From Amoebidium appalachense (Eukaryota > Ichthyosporea): 64,000 bases of DNA. A model generated the notes under the pieces. The model saw nothing but the letters and a program-made list of their open reading frames with translations. It did no database searches and was not told the DNA's origin. Below are positions 38,854-50,625 of the stretch, one piece after another (the stretch's first letter is position 1; the number at the start of each line of letters is the position of its first letter). The position numbers were made by a program, and so were the translations under genes. The stretch covers positions 9,114,001 through 9,178,000 of the forward strand of contig CAVNZM010000001.1 of assembly GCA_963693365.1 (NCBI GenBank), written 5' to 3'.

Positions 38854-39898
38854 TTGCCCCCCCCTCTCTCTGAGGCTCAGGCTCTCTCTCTTCCCTCAGA
38901 AGTTTTGTCGAAGGTGTGCATGGTTGTGGGTGGAATGGTGAGTGTGTGCTAACGAGTGTATGTGTGTGTGCGCGTCAGTCACGCATGTTGTTGTTGCCGT
39001 TTTTTTTTTTTTTTATTTTTTATTTTTTATTTTGGGGGGGGGGGGGGGGGGGGAGAGAGGCACCTTCACATGTCCGTAATCCTCTTCATTCCACACAAAT
39101 ATTGCCTCGCTGAGTGCGCGTGCGTACTCAGCCCTGCGGGGGTGTGACTTGTACGTGCCGTCCGCCGTGTTTGCAATGGAGTGGAAGGCGTCATTCAGCA
39201 CAGTCTGCCACACCACCTCCCCAGGCGGTGCCTGGCCCAACATGCCCTCTCTGGGAGCTGCCTCGGGTCCCCCTGGGGCTGCCTCAAGGCCCCCCGGGGC
39301 TGCCTGGGGGTCCTGGGGGGGTGCCTGTGGGCCGGCAAGGGGTTGCTGCTGCTCGGCAGGGGGAGGACTGGCAGGGGGAGGGGCTGGGTCAGGGACCACC
39401 GGCACCTCGGCACCTGGGTCCGGTGGGGGCTGAATGGGCCGTAGCCACTGCAGGTGCACCATCAGCTCAAAGGGCGGCGGGCCCAGCTCTCCCAGGGTCT
39501 TGCCCTTGTCGGGGCCAAAGGGCACCTGCATGGCCGGCGACAGCACCTGATCCACCCGCACCACTGCATGCTTCTTGCCCACCTTCATGCCCCCCCAGCG
39601 CTCCGGCTGCACAGCCAGCACCACCCCGGTGGCTGCTGCAGCATGTGGGCCCCGCCGGGGCACAATCTCAACCCCTTCACCGAGTGCCTTTGCATGAAGC
39701 CGCGCTGCATGTCATAGAGGGAAGCAAAAAACTCAGCCAAAAAGCCACAGCACCAACGTTTTTCTCTTCGCTCCACAAAAATCAAATGCATATTCCTTAG
39801 CAACCCCCTTCCCCCCCCCCCCCCCCCTTCTCCCTCCCCCCCCCCCCTCTCCCAGTGCCCAGCTTGTGTGGCACTTGCACGTGTTAACAGTGCTATAG

Positions 39899-39933
<35 letters not shown>

Positions 39934-41591
39934 ACCACCACCACCACCACCAATCACCCCCTCCTTTGATAGCCACCCGACACCCAGCATAACACAACTG
40001 GAACACTGGCCCATGTGGTCAGCCACCCCCCCCCCCCCCCCCCCCCCCCCTCCCCCCCCCCCCTCCCCCCTCCCCTCTCCTCTGGGGGGCCCACAATCTT
40101 TCTATATCTGGCATAAGCACATAAGCACTGGGGCAAAAAGCAGGTGGGATACACACCTGACAGGTTTGGCCTATCGACCACGGCCGAGTAGACCTGCAGG
40201 GACGCATATGCATCAAGGGCAGCGTAGGTGGCCTGCACCTCTGATAGCGGCTCGTGCCAGTTGGAGCATCGAACAAGTGCCGGCTTGGGCAGCTTCTTGC
40301 CTATGACCTGGGCAGTGATGTCGGCCAAGCCCCGGGCCGCAGAGGTGATAGCTGCACGGGCATAGCAGAACCGGCCCAGCTCCAGATAGCTGGCCACAGG
40401 GGTGCCGTAGTCCTTGTTGAGGTGGGCCGAGTCCGTGCCGATCTGCTTGCCCACCTTGATGATGCTGGGGTCCCTAAGCAGCGCAATCAGCTCGTCCACC
40501 AGCCGCGCGGGCGGGCTGTGGTTGGGGCCCATGCGTGCCAAGTGGAAGATGTACACGGCCCGTGCGGTGGCAATCTGCAGCGTGCAAACCTTGGACCGCG
40601 CCTGGCCCACCCGATAGACCCACTCGCAGTCCAGCCCCACCACGCGGTGCTGCTGCCCCTCCAGGTCGGCACGAATGGCCGCTGTAGCCACCACCGCCCC
40701 CTGGCAGTCGGTGTACACCGGCTTAGGGTAGTTGGCCGGCAGCTCCAGCCCAGGCAGACCGTCCGTCACGCTTACCAGCGCAGCCTCGTTCAGACGGACG
40801 GGGCATTTTGGCCGGGCTAGGGTTGGAAACATGCGCTCAACAAACGCCCGGTCTTGGCAGCACCGATCTGTGTAGAAGAAGGCCGGGCCCTTGCTGTTGA
40901 GCGCCGCCGTGGTGGCAGAGATGCGCTGGATCACGGGCTCAATCTCCTGGTGGCTGCAGTCCCGTGTAAATACCTGCGCCCGGATCTCTGGGGTGCCGCA
41001 CTGTGTGAGAGGGCATCTCCGAGCGGCCATGCATGTTCTAGCTTCCCTTACCACATGGCCCTTCACGAGACTTCAGTGCCCACACAATCCTTTCCCCCTC
41101 CCTCCCCCCAAACCCATGTGCCCACATACTTTCCCCTCCCTCTCCCCCAAAACCCTTCCCCCTCCTTCCCCCCAAACCCATGTGCCCACATACTTTCCCC
41201 AGGCCTCCCTTTCCCCCAAAATCTTCCCCCCCCCCCCTCCCCCTAAACCCATGTACCTACAATCCTTCCCCCTTCCTCCCCCTAAACCCTTGTGATCACA
41301 ATCCTTTCCCCCTCTCTGCCTTCCCCCCAAACCCATGTGCCCACGATCCTTCCCCACTCCCCCCTCCCCCCAAACCATGGGACAGCCCTCCATATGGCAC
41401 CTACTGTCCCCCCCCCCCCCCCCCCCACCCCACCCCGGGCCTCTTGCCCTCTCTACCTTCAACCCCGACGGTGGTGTCTCCCCCCCCCCCCCCCCCCCCC
41501 CTGCATCCCTTGCAATCACTGGCCCCTACTCCCATTCTGCTTGGCAGAAGCTTGCCCCCCCCCCCCCCCCCCCTCCCCCCCCCCCCCCCCC

Positions 41592-41623
<32 letters not shown>

Positions 41624-42537
41624 ATTCCCCGCCAAAAGAAAGCTCCACCCCAGCCCACCCCAATCTCTACCCAGCAAAAACACATACACACATATCTGGA
41701 GCTTCCTAGTTTTTGCTCGACAGGGCAAGAATTGTCCCCAAAACCCACATACTACAAACCTCTACTCACAGTGTGCCACCTCATTAAATGTGGAGCCTAA
41801 GAGATTTAAAGGCCCTAGAGGGGGAGGGGGGGGGGGAGGGGGGGGGGGGGGAGGGGGTGTGTGTGTGTGTGTGTGTGGGGGGGGGGGGTGGGGCGTGTGT
41901 GGGGGGGGGGGAGGGGGGGAGGGGGCCTGGGGGGAGAGTGGGGGGAGGGGGGGAGAAGAGGAGGGACCACACACCGCCAAGCTCGTTTACACAAGTCCAT
42001 AGGCCTCGGTACAGAGGCTCCCCATTGATGCCGGTGAGCTTCCCAATTTGGAAGGTGTGGTCGGCCTTGAGCACGTTGTTTACGGGCTTGAGCTGCGTGT
42101 CCAGGCTCTGGTACTTTGCCGTGCGGTCGCTGAACTCAGTATACACGGCACTCAGGTATTTGCCTGAACCCCAAGTACTGTTAGAACTCCACCACCCTCC
42201 CATCAGGACCATCCCCCCCATTCCCTCTAGTCCCTCGTGTTCATCTCACCTCTCTGTATTTTCGTAAGTCTGTATGGCTTTTCCCATCTCAAAAACGCTA
42301 CACACCCATCTCCGGCCGTTTGCCCCCCCCCCCCCCCTCCCCCCCCCCCCTCCCCCCGCCTCCCGGCGCGCGCAAACCCTCCAAGTCATTGCACCAACTT
42401 TCACCTTCTTTCCCCTTTGTGCCCCATCTGCAGTTTGTCCCCTGCACGTCCGTTTGCCCTTCCCCCCACACCCTCCTGCCACTACTATAATAACCATTAA
42501 GTACCGCCACCAAGATCCAGTCTACCACCATGTGCCC

Positions 42538-42569
<32 letters not shown>

Positions 42570-44253
42570 CTCTCCACCTCCTTTCCCCCAACACACACAG
42601 ACACACATGCGCACACCCACCATCTAATTTCAGGCATAACAGTTCTCCACGATTTCCCAAGCACACTCACTGGTACATGGACCGTTATGCTTTCACCCCT
42701 CTGATGATCCCTCTGCCCTCCCCCCCCCCCCCCCCCCCCCCCACCACCACCACCACCACCACCACCATGATTGATTGCCACCACCACCACCTAATCCATC
42801 ACCATCTCCCCCCTCCCCCTCCCCCCCCCCCCCCCTCCCCCCCCCCACACACACACACACACACACGGACCCACAAGTACACGCACACTCACAGGCGCAC
42901 ATCCACCACCACACATCCACCACCACCATAATAGAAACTTATTGACCACACTTCCAAAACCCATTTCCAAGTCCCCCCCCCCCCTAAAAAAAAAATAAAA
43001 AATAATAAAACAAAACCCTACCAAGCCAACCCAAAAAATGCCCAAGCACGTGCATACAAAACAATGGGGACCATTTACACACCCAAAATGCAGTGCACAC
43101 TTGCCTGAAGGCACATGTCCAGCGTAACCATTTTTGTCACCAAACGCCGAGAACTTAGCCGCCTGCTCCTCTGGGGGAAGTTCTGTCAGGCGCTGGTCGT
43201 GGGGGCGGAAATCGTTACGCTTTTTGAGTTCATACTTGGTCCAATGCAGCGCCCTCGAGTAATACAGGAGCCGCTGCTCGTCGTATCGCTGCTTGTGGAG
43301 CTCCGAGAGGAGGGTGGCAAAGGCGTTTGGGCCCACACCTTTGTCTGCCAGTGCACGCAACAATGTTACCACCTTTAGGTCGAGCCCACTGCGGTGGCTA
43401 AGGTAGGCCGGAAACTGATCACGCATGAAGAGTGGAAGGCGTTTAATTGTCTGGGGGTTTGTGCCGGCAAAGTTTTTTTTGCATGTGTCACAAAAGTACC
43501 GGGCCGTGATAATGTAGTAGCAGCTGTCAAAGTCGATAACACGCCGTCCTACGGGGTTGCTCATGAACCCATTGCGAGAAGTACGGTGTGGGTTGGGGTG
43601 GTTGTGGGGGTCCACGTAGTGATCATCGAAGGGGCACGGCACCATGAAACCGGGAGACAACCTTTCCGGAAGCCAGGCAAAACATCTGGGTTTGTAGAAA
43701 GGCGCTGGATCGCCCCCAAAATTAAAGCCTATAATGGGAGGTGGAAGATGCCACCCCACAGGCGTCTTCTCATCTTTGAGACTCTCTTTCACTGTGTGCA
43801 GGTGCGACTTGATTGTTTCGCCCGCCGCGTCAGAAAACTCCTCTCCACCGTCATCCCCGTCCGTATTATCTTCTCCCTCTTCCTCCCCTTCATCCTCGTC
43901 TACCCGGTACGCATCTGCTGCTGCATTTAGCAAAGGTTCCTCGTCGGGTTGCACCTGTATGTCTGGTGGGTGTGGAGCAGGGGCCCGATCCATTTCTCTT
44001 GGTAACGAATGGACGCTACCTGCCTCAACTACACGGGCCCTTATGTCGGCGGCCTTAGATAGAGGGGGCTGTTCGGGTTGTACGTTTACGTTTAGTTCCT
44101 GCAAAACAGCTTTGTTTGCCGTCCCAAAACCTGCAAAGTTCGCTAAAGGCTGAACAAATGCAGCATCTTTTTTTTGCGCCCAGCTCCCTCCCTAGCTCCG
44201 CCTGTTTTATGCCCAGGGCGCTGTGTTGTGCCCTTAGGGCAGCCTGGCTTCAT
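36370..44253 (-). mobile_element. Transposase-like gene: DUF6729-like zinc domain + DDE-like core split by a DEDDy 3'-5' exonuclease
   Basis: Six exons, in transcript order: 44253-43105, 42163-41973, 41000-40157, 39704-39064, 38596-38390 and 37969-36370 (TAA). Splice phases agree throughout; about 1,544 codons. Layout: basic N-terminus (GGAREGAGRKK), acidic tract, DUF6729-like domain with YFCDTCKKNF and RLPLFMRDQFPAYL (about 210-380). Then a DHTF motif with Asp ~418, VYTEF/LWTCVNE segments and TDRCCQD (Asp ~492). Next, a complete DEDDy exonuclease: DCEW (571/573), IGTDSAHL (637) and YAALD (706/710). Last, RGTNEVEG (Glu ~1052-1054), a CxxC/C-rich knuckle and a Pro/His/Gly-rich tail. D...D...E around an inserted exonuclease suggests an RNase H-fold transposase. 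Frame breaks occur only at A8 (T8 on plus strand, 44168-44175) and at a G10 run (37409-37418). Exon 1 and exon 5 donors are GC. No terminal repeats were found. Could be a recent element or a domesticated gene. Confidence 0.82.
38041..38300. repeat. GT, poly-G and (CT)n cluster in transposase intron 5
   Basis: GT run, G tract 38056-38084, a pure (TC)n run at 38160-38215, then GT and a further G tract. In the gene's sense the TC run is (GA)n. Confidence 0.95.
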
Positions 44254-44694
44254 TTTAAACACTTGGGGCCTGGCCCCCTGCCCCCCTAGTGCGACTACGT
44301 TACCGCAAACATTCCCGTATTCCAGTGTGCTCGGCAATGCTGCTCATGGCCTTCCCGGACTGGTTGTGACCAGTAAAGAGCGCGCCAATTCCTGACCGCC
44401 GCCTACAGCAGTGTATGATCTGTTATCCATATTCGGCAAAAGGGGTCTTGCCCAACCAATGGCTTGAATCCTTGTAACTTTGCTTTATCCATATAAGGTT
44501 AGCTGAACACCCCCCCTCCAATCATACCCCCCCCTTCTCTCTAGTAGTAGCTCCTGGCATGCCGCACCCCCCCAGCAGCGAAACACTGGACTCTCGGGAC
44601 CGTAGAGCCGCCGCGAGAGAAAGCATGCACGCGGTCGCGAGAGTGTAAGGAAATGGGCGTGAGGCGAAAGGCGCCGGCAAGTTCATACCAGCCC

Positions 44695-44732
44695 AGGCAC
44701 CGTCAGTACGGTGCCTTACTGACGGTGCCTGT
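44695..44732. other. Perfect 15-bp inverted repeat (hairpin), 8-nt loop
   Basis: CAGGCACCGTCAGTA at 44695-44709 is the exact complement of TACTGACGGTGCCTG at 44718-44732, with loop CGGTGCCT. The loop itself repeats GGTGCCT. It lies about 440 bp upstream of the transposase-like start codon. It could be a subterminal element feature, a protein-binding palindrome or chance; no run of T follows, so it does not look like a terminator. Confidence 0.9.
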
Positions 44733-44784
44733 AGGGAAGTGCCGTACTTGTGGCATGGGGTTGCACCAGTGAGAGTGCTAAAAA

Positions 44785-45018
44785 TTAGGCTAAAAAGAGA
44801 CCCAAATGATACGAATCAAACCACGCATAACTAAACTCTCGAAGTGCATCTCTCTTTTTATGCGCGCTAGAGTTGTTGAATGCGTCGTTGAGTCTCTTCT
44901 GTATATCACTGGCCCATAGATTCGGCGAGCACTGGCAACTGGAATTACGCATTACCAGATCGCAGAGATCGACCGGATCGGATTTATTCCGAAGCATGGC
45001 GTCACCGGTACCCAGCAC
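44785..45018 (-). CDS. Unrecognised 77-codon open frame
   Basis: ATG at 45018, stop at 44785. The composition is balanced and not repeat-derived (contains DPVDLCDLVMRN, LWASDIQKRLNDAFNN, REFSYAWFDSYH), unlike nearly all other short frames here. It matches no family I know and has no evident signal peptide or membrane segment. It could be a small gene, an exon, or a relic of the neighbouring element. Confidence that it is coding is low. Confidence 0.25.
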   Translation of the reverse strand: MLGTGDAMLRNKSDPVDLCDLVMRNSSCQCSPNLWASDIQKRLNDAFNNSSAHKKRDALREFSYAWFDSYHLGLFLA

Positions 45019-45503
45019 TTTGCCCGCTTCGTTTGCCTACGGTCACTTCACTTCACTGCACTTCGCTTTTTCCGGTGTTGCTTTTGCTTTTTGTGGTTGC
45101 CAGTGTAGCGGCTGTAGCGCATGCTAGCCTAGACGTGCTTGTGAGATGCGTGCGCGCGTGCATGCATGTTTATGTGACGGTCGGTGTGTTTGCACGGCAC
45201 ACCTTTGCGCATATGCACGTGTCGCGTGCATCGCATGTGGCTACGTTGAGTGTGATGTGGAGAGCGTATGAGTGTATGTGTGTGGGGGGTGTGTATGTGT
45301 TGTGGGTATGTGGGTGTGTGTGTGTTACCCCGGCCATGCGTGTGTGCTCTGTGAGTCCCATATCATGTACTTGCGAGCGTGTACGTGCATTTTGAGTCCG
45401 GGCTGACGGTATGACCTGACTTCGTGTGCATGCGTGTGTGGTCAAGATCTCTCTGGATTTCAACACCATGAAGCCAAGAGAGAGATGGATGTGCGTGCGT
45501 CCG

Positions 45504-45535
<32 letters not shown>

Positions 45536-45631
45536 TGTGTGTGTGTGGAGTTGTGTGTGTGCGTGTGTGTGTGCTTGTGCGCACGCGTGCGTGTGTGTGC
45601 TTGTGCGTGTGCGTGTACGCGCCGTGTGTGG

Positions 45632-45683
<52 letters not shown>

Positions 45684-45912
45684 TGGGAGGGAAAGGAGAG
45701 AGAGGCGGACAGGGAGGGAGGGAAGGGTGGAGGAGAGACATGTAGGGCCGGGAGAGAGGACCTAGGTCCACGGAAGTGCCCCGGGGACCCAAACTCCTAT
45801 CACTGTGATGTGCAAGACTTCCCCCGTGCTGCAGCACCATTCCTATAGTGCGGCCAGACGTCATATACATGGCTAGAGGCAGGATGGTGGGGTTGAGTTG
45901 GGTTTTTTTTTT

Positions 45913-45961
<49 letters not shown>

Positions 45962-46510
45962 AGGGGATATATGGGCGGGATTCAAGGACCAAGGGCATCA
46001 GCCTGTTGTCTGTGCGTGTGCGTGAGCGTGTGTGTGTGTGGTGTTTGGGGGGGTTGAGGGTGTGGAGGGGCTATTGTGTCCAGATTTCAAGTGCCCAGTG
46101 AGGGTACCGATCAATCATAAAAGGAATATGTTCCATTTTTGTTTCCACATGTACATACGGAATACAATCAGTATACAGTACGCATTGCAGCATATCAATA
46201 TTAAACATGCATTCACAGCACAAATGTTGGCGACGTGTGCACACAAACTCGGTGAATACGAGAAATGTAAGGCCCATAGAATTGTTGCAGATGTGACATG
46301 TCGGCAAGCAGGATATCTCAGAGAACAATGGTACATCCGGAAAACACGAACAAAAAAGGTACCCGTGTGTGTGTGTGTGTGTGTGTCATAATCAGGAAGA
46401 ACCTTTTTTGTTCAACATTCACCCACCTACATGTACCAGTGAACTAAAGAAAGAAAAAAGCAGTCAGTGCCATACAAGTAATGAACGGTTGTGCATAAAT
46501 TTGCGCGCCT

Positions 46511-46568
<58 letters not shown>

Positions 46569-46742
46569 CCGAAGAGCCATCTCACATTCGCCACTCTGTA
46601 CAACTTGAATTCACATTCTACTACTAAGTCACCCTTCTACATACATGAACAGATTATTTCTTTTAAAAAGAAATAAAAAAAAAAAATAAGGGGAAAAAAA
46701 AATAAAGGCCACAAACTCAGAAGCATTAAAAATGAAAAGAAG

Positions 46743-46859
46743 AAGTTACAGTTACAAAAGTAATCATTATGCCAAGGGGATACGGCCATATCCAGTAGAA
46801 AAGTTACAGTTACAAAAGTAATCATTATGCCAAGGGGATACGGCCATATCCAGTAGAAG
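46743..46859. repeat. 58-bp tandem duplication near CPT1 3' end
   Basis: AGTTACAGTTACAAAAGTAA through CGGCCATATCCAGTAGA occurs at 46744 and 46802, essentially identical, within the likely 3' UTR of the CPT1-like gene. Confidence 0.95.
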
Positions 46860-46919
46860 ACTTTCGACCAATCAAAAAAGTGCAACTGGCTCCAACCGCT
46901 CCAATCCCGTTGCTAGGGC

Positions 46920-47984
46920 CTATGCTGAGTTTGTCTCCACAGATTTCGCCACTGCAAAAAAGAATGCAAATTTTAGTGTTAGAACCCCCCCCCCCCCCCC
47001 CCCCTCAGATCTCCTTCGTGAAGTGTACCCCCACCCCCAAATACACATACACACACACGCGCGCACGCACACACACGCACACGCACACACAGACGAGAAT
47101 AGCAGATATCAGAATTGATCATCAATTCTGATGTGTATGCACGCATGTCCGTGTGTACAATATAGCATCACCTGATTGCAACCATAGCGCTGCAAGCTAT
47201 ACTTATTTGTGAATGGCTGCTGCCAACCAGGCCTAACTAAACCGCGTACATCAGCACGTTCCAGAAATATCAGCACGTTCCAGAAATACCAGCACGTTCC
47301 AGAAATAGCACCATGTCCAGAAATGGCACCACGTTCCAAAAATAGCATGCCAAACACAGCACCACGTTCCAGAAATAGCAACGTTTTGGAAATGGAACCA
47401 CGTTCCAGAAAAAGTAGCATCACGTTCCACAAATAGCACCACGTTCCATTCCTGCGTTACGCGACACCAACCCAGTCACATAAGCCCCACAACAACCCAA
47501 CCACCATACTGTTTTGTAATTGATCAGGGCCACACCACATTTCAACATTTGATGGTATCAAAGTTCTCAAAATAGCACAGTGTTCCAAAAATAGCAACCC
47601 ACCTCCAAACAGGGCCAACATCTCCTCCAGGGCCTGTCTCAGCTCCCTCTCGAACGCCTGCGCCGCCTCCTCCACCGGAATGGACAGGGAGCCTCCTGAT
47701 TGGTCAAGAGTCACGTGAGCACAATCCTCGCACCATTATTATAGATTCTGGACGCATTGCGCCCCCCCCCCCTCCCCCCCCCCTCCCCCCCCCTCCCCCC
47801 CCCACCCCCTCCAACCCCTATCCCCACACCGGCTTACAGTTGCGAAACTTTACTCCTCCGCTTCGTTGACAACCCCTCCTTCCCCTCCCCCTCCCCCCTC
47901 CCTCCCCCCCCCCCCCCCCCAACCAAAACACACACACACACATCTGAAGATTTGGGATTTCTGCCCTCTCCACTTCCATCGGAA

Positions 47985-48034
<50 letters not shown>

Positions 48035-48162
48035 ACACACACACCCGCCACCACCATCCCCCTTCTCTACACGCAAAAGCCCGCACAGCATTAACATATC
48101 AGCTCCAAAAATCATCACATACACACTAGGTCACCCAAGATGTCAAGATAAGGAAGAGAGGG

Positions 48163-48200
<38 letters not shown>

Positions 48201-48742
48201 ACATCTGAGTGTGTGGTGTGGGAGGGCGGGGGGGGGGGGGGGGGGGGGGGGGGGAGAGAAGTTTTACGGAAACAGACAGTCAAGACATGGTCGTACATGG
48301 GCTGGCAAAACTTAGGGGGTTTAGAAGATTGCAGTGCATATTATAGTGTATACATTTACGACGGTTAACACCATGGAAAAAAGGTGATGGGGGGTTCTAT
48401 ACCTTTCTTTGCGCTAATTTGCAGTGCCATGGCATCGTCGTAGAAGAAATATCCACAGCCAAAACCCCCCGGGGTGACCGTCACAAACCCGCCCCCGGTG
48501 GTGGCGTAGGTGTTGGCAAACGTACCAATCATGAACCTGCGTTAAAAATATTGAAACATAAATTAAACATCGTGGCAGGGTGTTTTGTGTGTGGGGGGAG
48601 GGGAAAAGGGAAAAAGAGAATCGGTTGTTCTAGCTGTGTGCTGGAATGACAAGTCATATGGGTTCTTCTTTGAGATAAGGTCAGCGATGATGGAAAACGT
48701 AGAAGGAAGAAATGGGGTGGCCAAGTGTCCTTGTTTGTTCCG

Positions 48743-48776
<34 letters not shown>

Positions 48777-48843
48777 CTTGGGGGGGGGAGGGGGGGGGGG
48801 TCTGCCTGTCCTTGCTTGTTTGGGGGGGGGGGGAGGGGGGAGG

Positions 48844-48878
<35 letters not shown>

Positions 48879-49459
48879 CTCATCCACCGACGAAGAAAGG
48901 TATGGAGTTGGGAAGGTGGATGGGGCGATGATTGGAGGGAGGACGGGAGGGGCACTGTATATGGGAGGGCGATCCATACGAATTTTCAGGACGGAAGAGC
49001 AGGGGGGTGCTTGTTGTGATCAGATCCCAAGGGAGGGTGAAGGCTGGGCCGTTAAATATCTCCCCAGTGTCGGTTTGGGTCATCGCTGCAATAACCTGTA
49101 GGTGTGATTGGTTGGTTAAAAATTGAATAATTTTTAAAATCAGTTAGCTTTATAGGTGGGTTGTAATGAGTTTGTTGTTGTCGCCAGCAGCAAGCGGTGG
49201 GTTCGATTTCAGGAGTGGAACATGTGCTCTACTTGGGGAGTGGAACGCGCGCTCTACTTTAGTAAATAGATCATGTGCTCTACTCGTTGGGTGGTTGTGC
49301 ACCTGGTTTTTGATGATGTGGAGCATGTGCTCTACTTTTGGAGTGAAGCACAACACAAGACGCAAAGCGCGATGTGTGTGTGCGTAGACTGGTACTGTGT
49401 GTGTGTTTGCGCATGTGCGCACTTCTTCTTTTCTTTCTCTCTTTTTTTCGTTCTTCTCT

Positions 49460-49505
<46 letters not shown>

Positions 49506-49756
49506 TGGGGGCTAACCCTGAGGCCCACAAGGTGACGGTCGATGGCTTGCCCGAGCATAGCATCTCGGATACGTGCTTGGTGGGCCAGGCAGGAGGTCTG
49601 TGTGTGTGTGTGAGCACGTTTTGTGTTGTAGTGTGCAGTGAGAGACAGAGAGAGCGAGAGAGTCAGAGAGAGATGGGGAGCGAGAGGGGAGAGGGGGGGG
49701 AGGGGGGGGAGGGGGGAAGGGAGGGAGGGAGGGAGGGAGGGCGGGAGGGAGGGACG

Positions 49757-49841
<85 letters not shown>

Positions 49842-49910
49842 GGATGGTGGGATTGCCAACTCCACAGCGCCGAGAAATGAAATGCTACTATGCTTCACTC
49901 ATATGGAGAA

Positions 49911-49982
<72 letters not shown>

Positions 49983-50373
49983 GGCGTGTGTGTGCGGGTG
50001 GGTGGGTGGTGGTAGTGGTGGAGGGGGGGGGGGGGGGGGGGGGAGAGGCACATTAAGACACACAATACACAGAACGAATTGTAGGTTGTCTTGACCCCAT
50101 TTTACAACAAGAAGCGATCTCTTGTGCCTGTCTTCCTTCACAGCTTCGTTCGGTTGTGCTGGTTCGTTGGTATGATAGTTGATATAAGTCCTAGTGTATC
50201 TGTGTGTCTCACCATTATGATCTCAGAGAGAAGGGCGTGTCAGGAAGGGGAAGAAGGAAGAGGAGCGCGCACGGGAGGGGGGGGGGGGGGGGGGGGGGGG
50301 AGGGGGGAGGGGATGATTCTTTTAAAGGAGTTCCTTAGAAAACCGTAATGTTGGGGTGTCAGGGCCGGTGTGT

Positions 50374-50431
<58 letters not shown>

Positions 50432-50555
50432 GAGGGGGGGAGGATTTTGCTGAGCATATCAATAAAATCATATTAAAAAAAAAAAAGGATTTTCGTACCT
50501 TCAACAGGTTGACCAGATTTTTCACCTCTTCAGGCGTGCGGGGCGTGTTGGCTTG

Positions 50556-50625
<70 letters not shown>

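Larger units (their letters stand above)
44254..46919. other. Region between transposase-like gene and CPT1 3' end
   Basis: 44254-44760 is GC-moderate DNA upstream of the transposase-like start, where an element's 5' end would be sought. It contains the perfect hairpin at 44695. 45100-45690 is GT/GCGT-rich simple sequence. T and G tracts lie at 45902-45960, and a G tract at 46511-46567. The last ~200 bases before the CPT1 stop hold a 58-bp duplication. One small open frame is listed separately. Confidence 0.65.
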
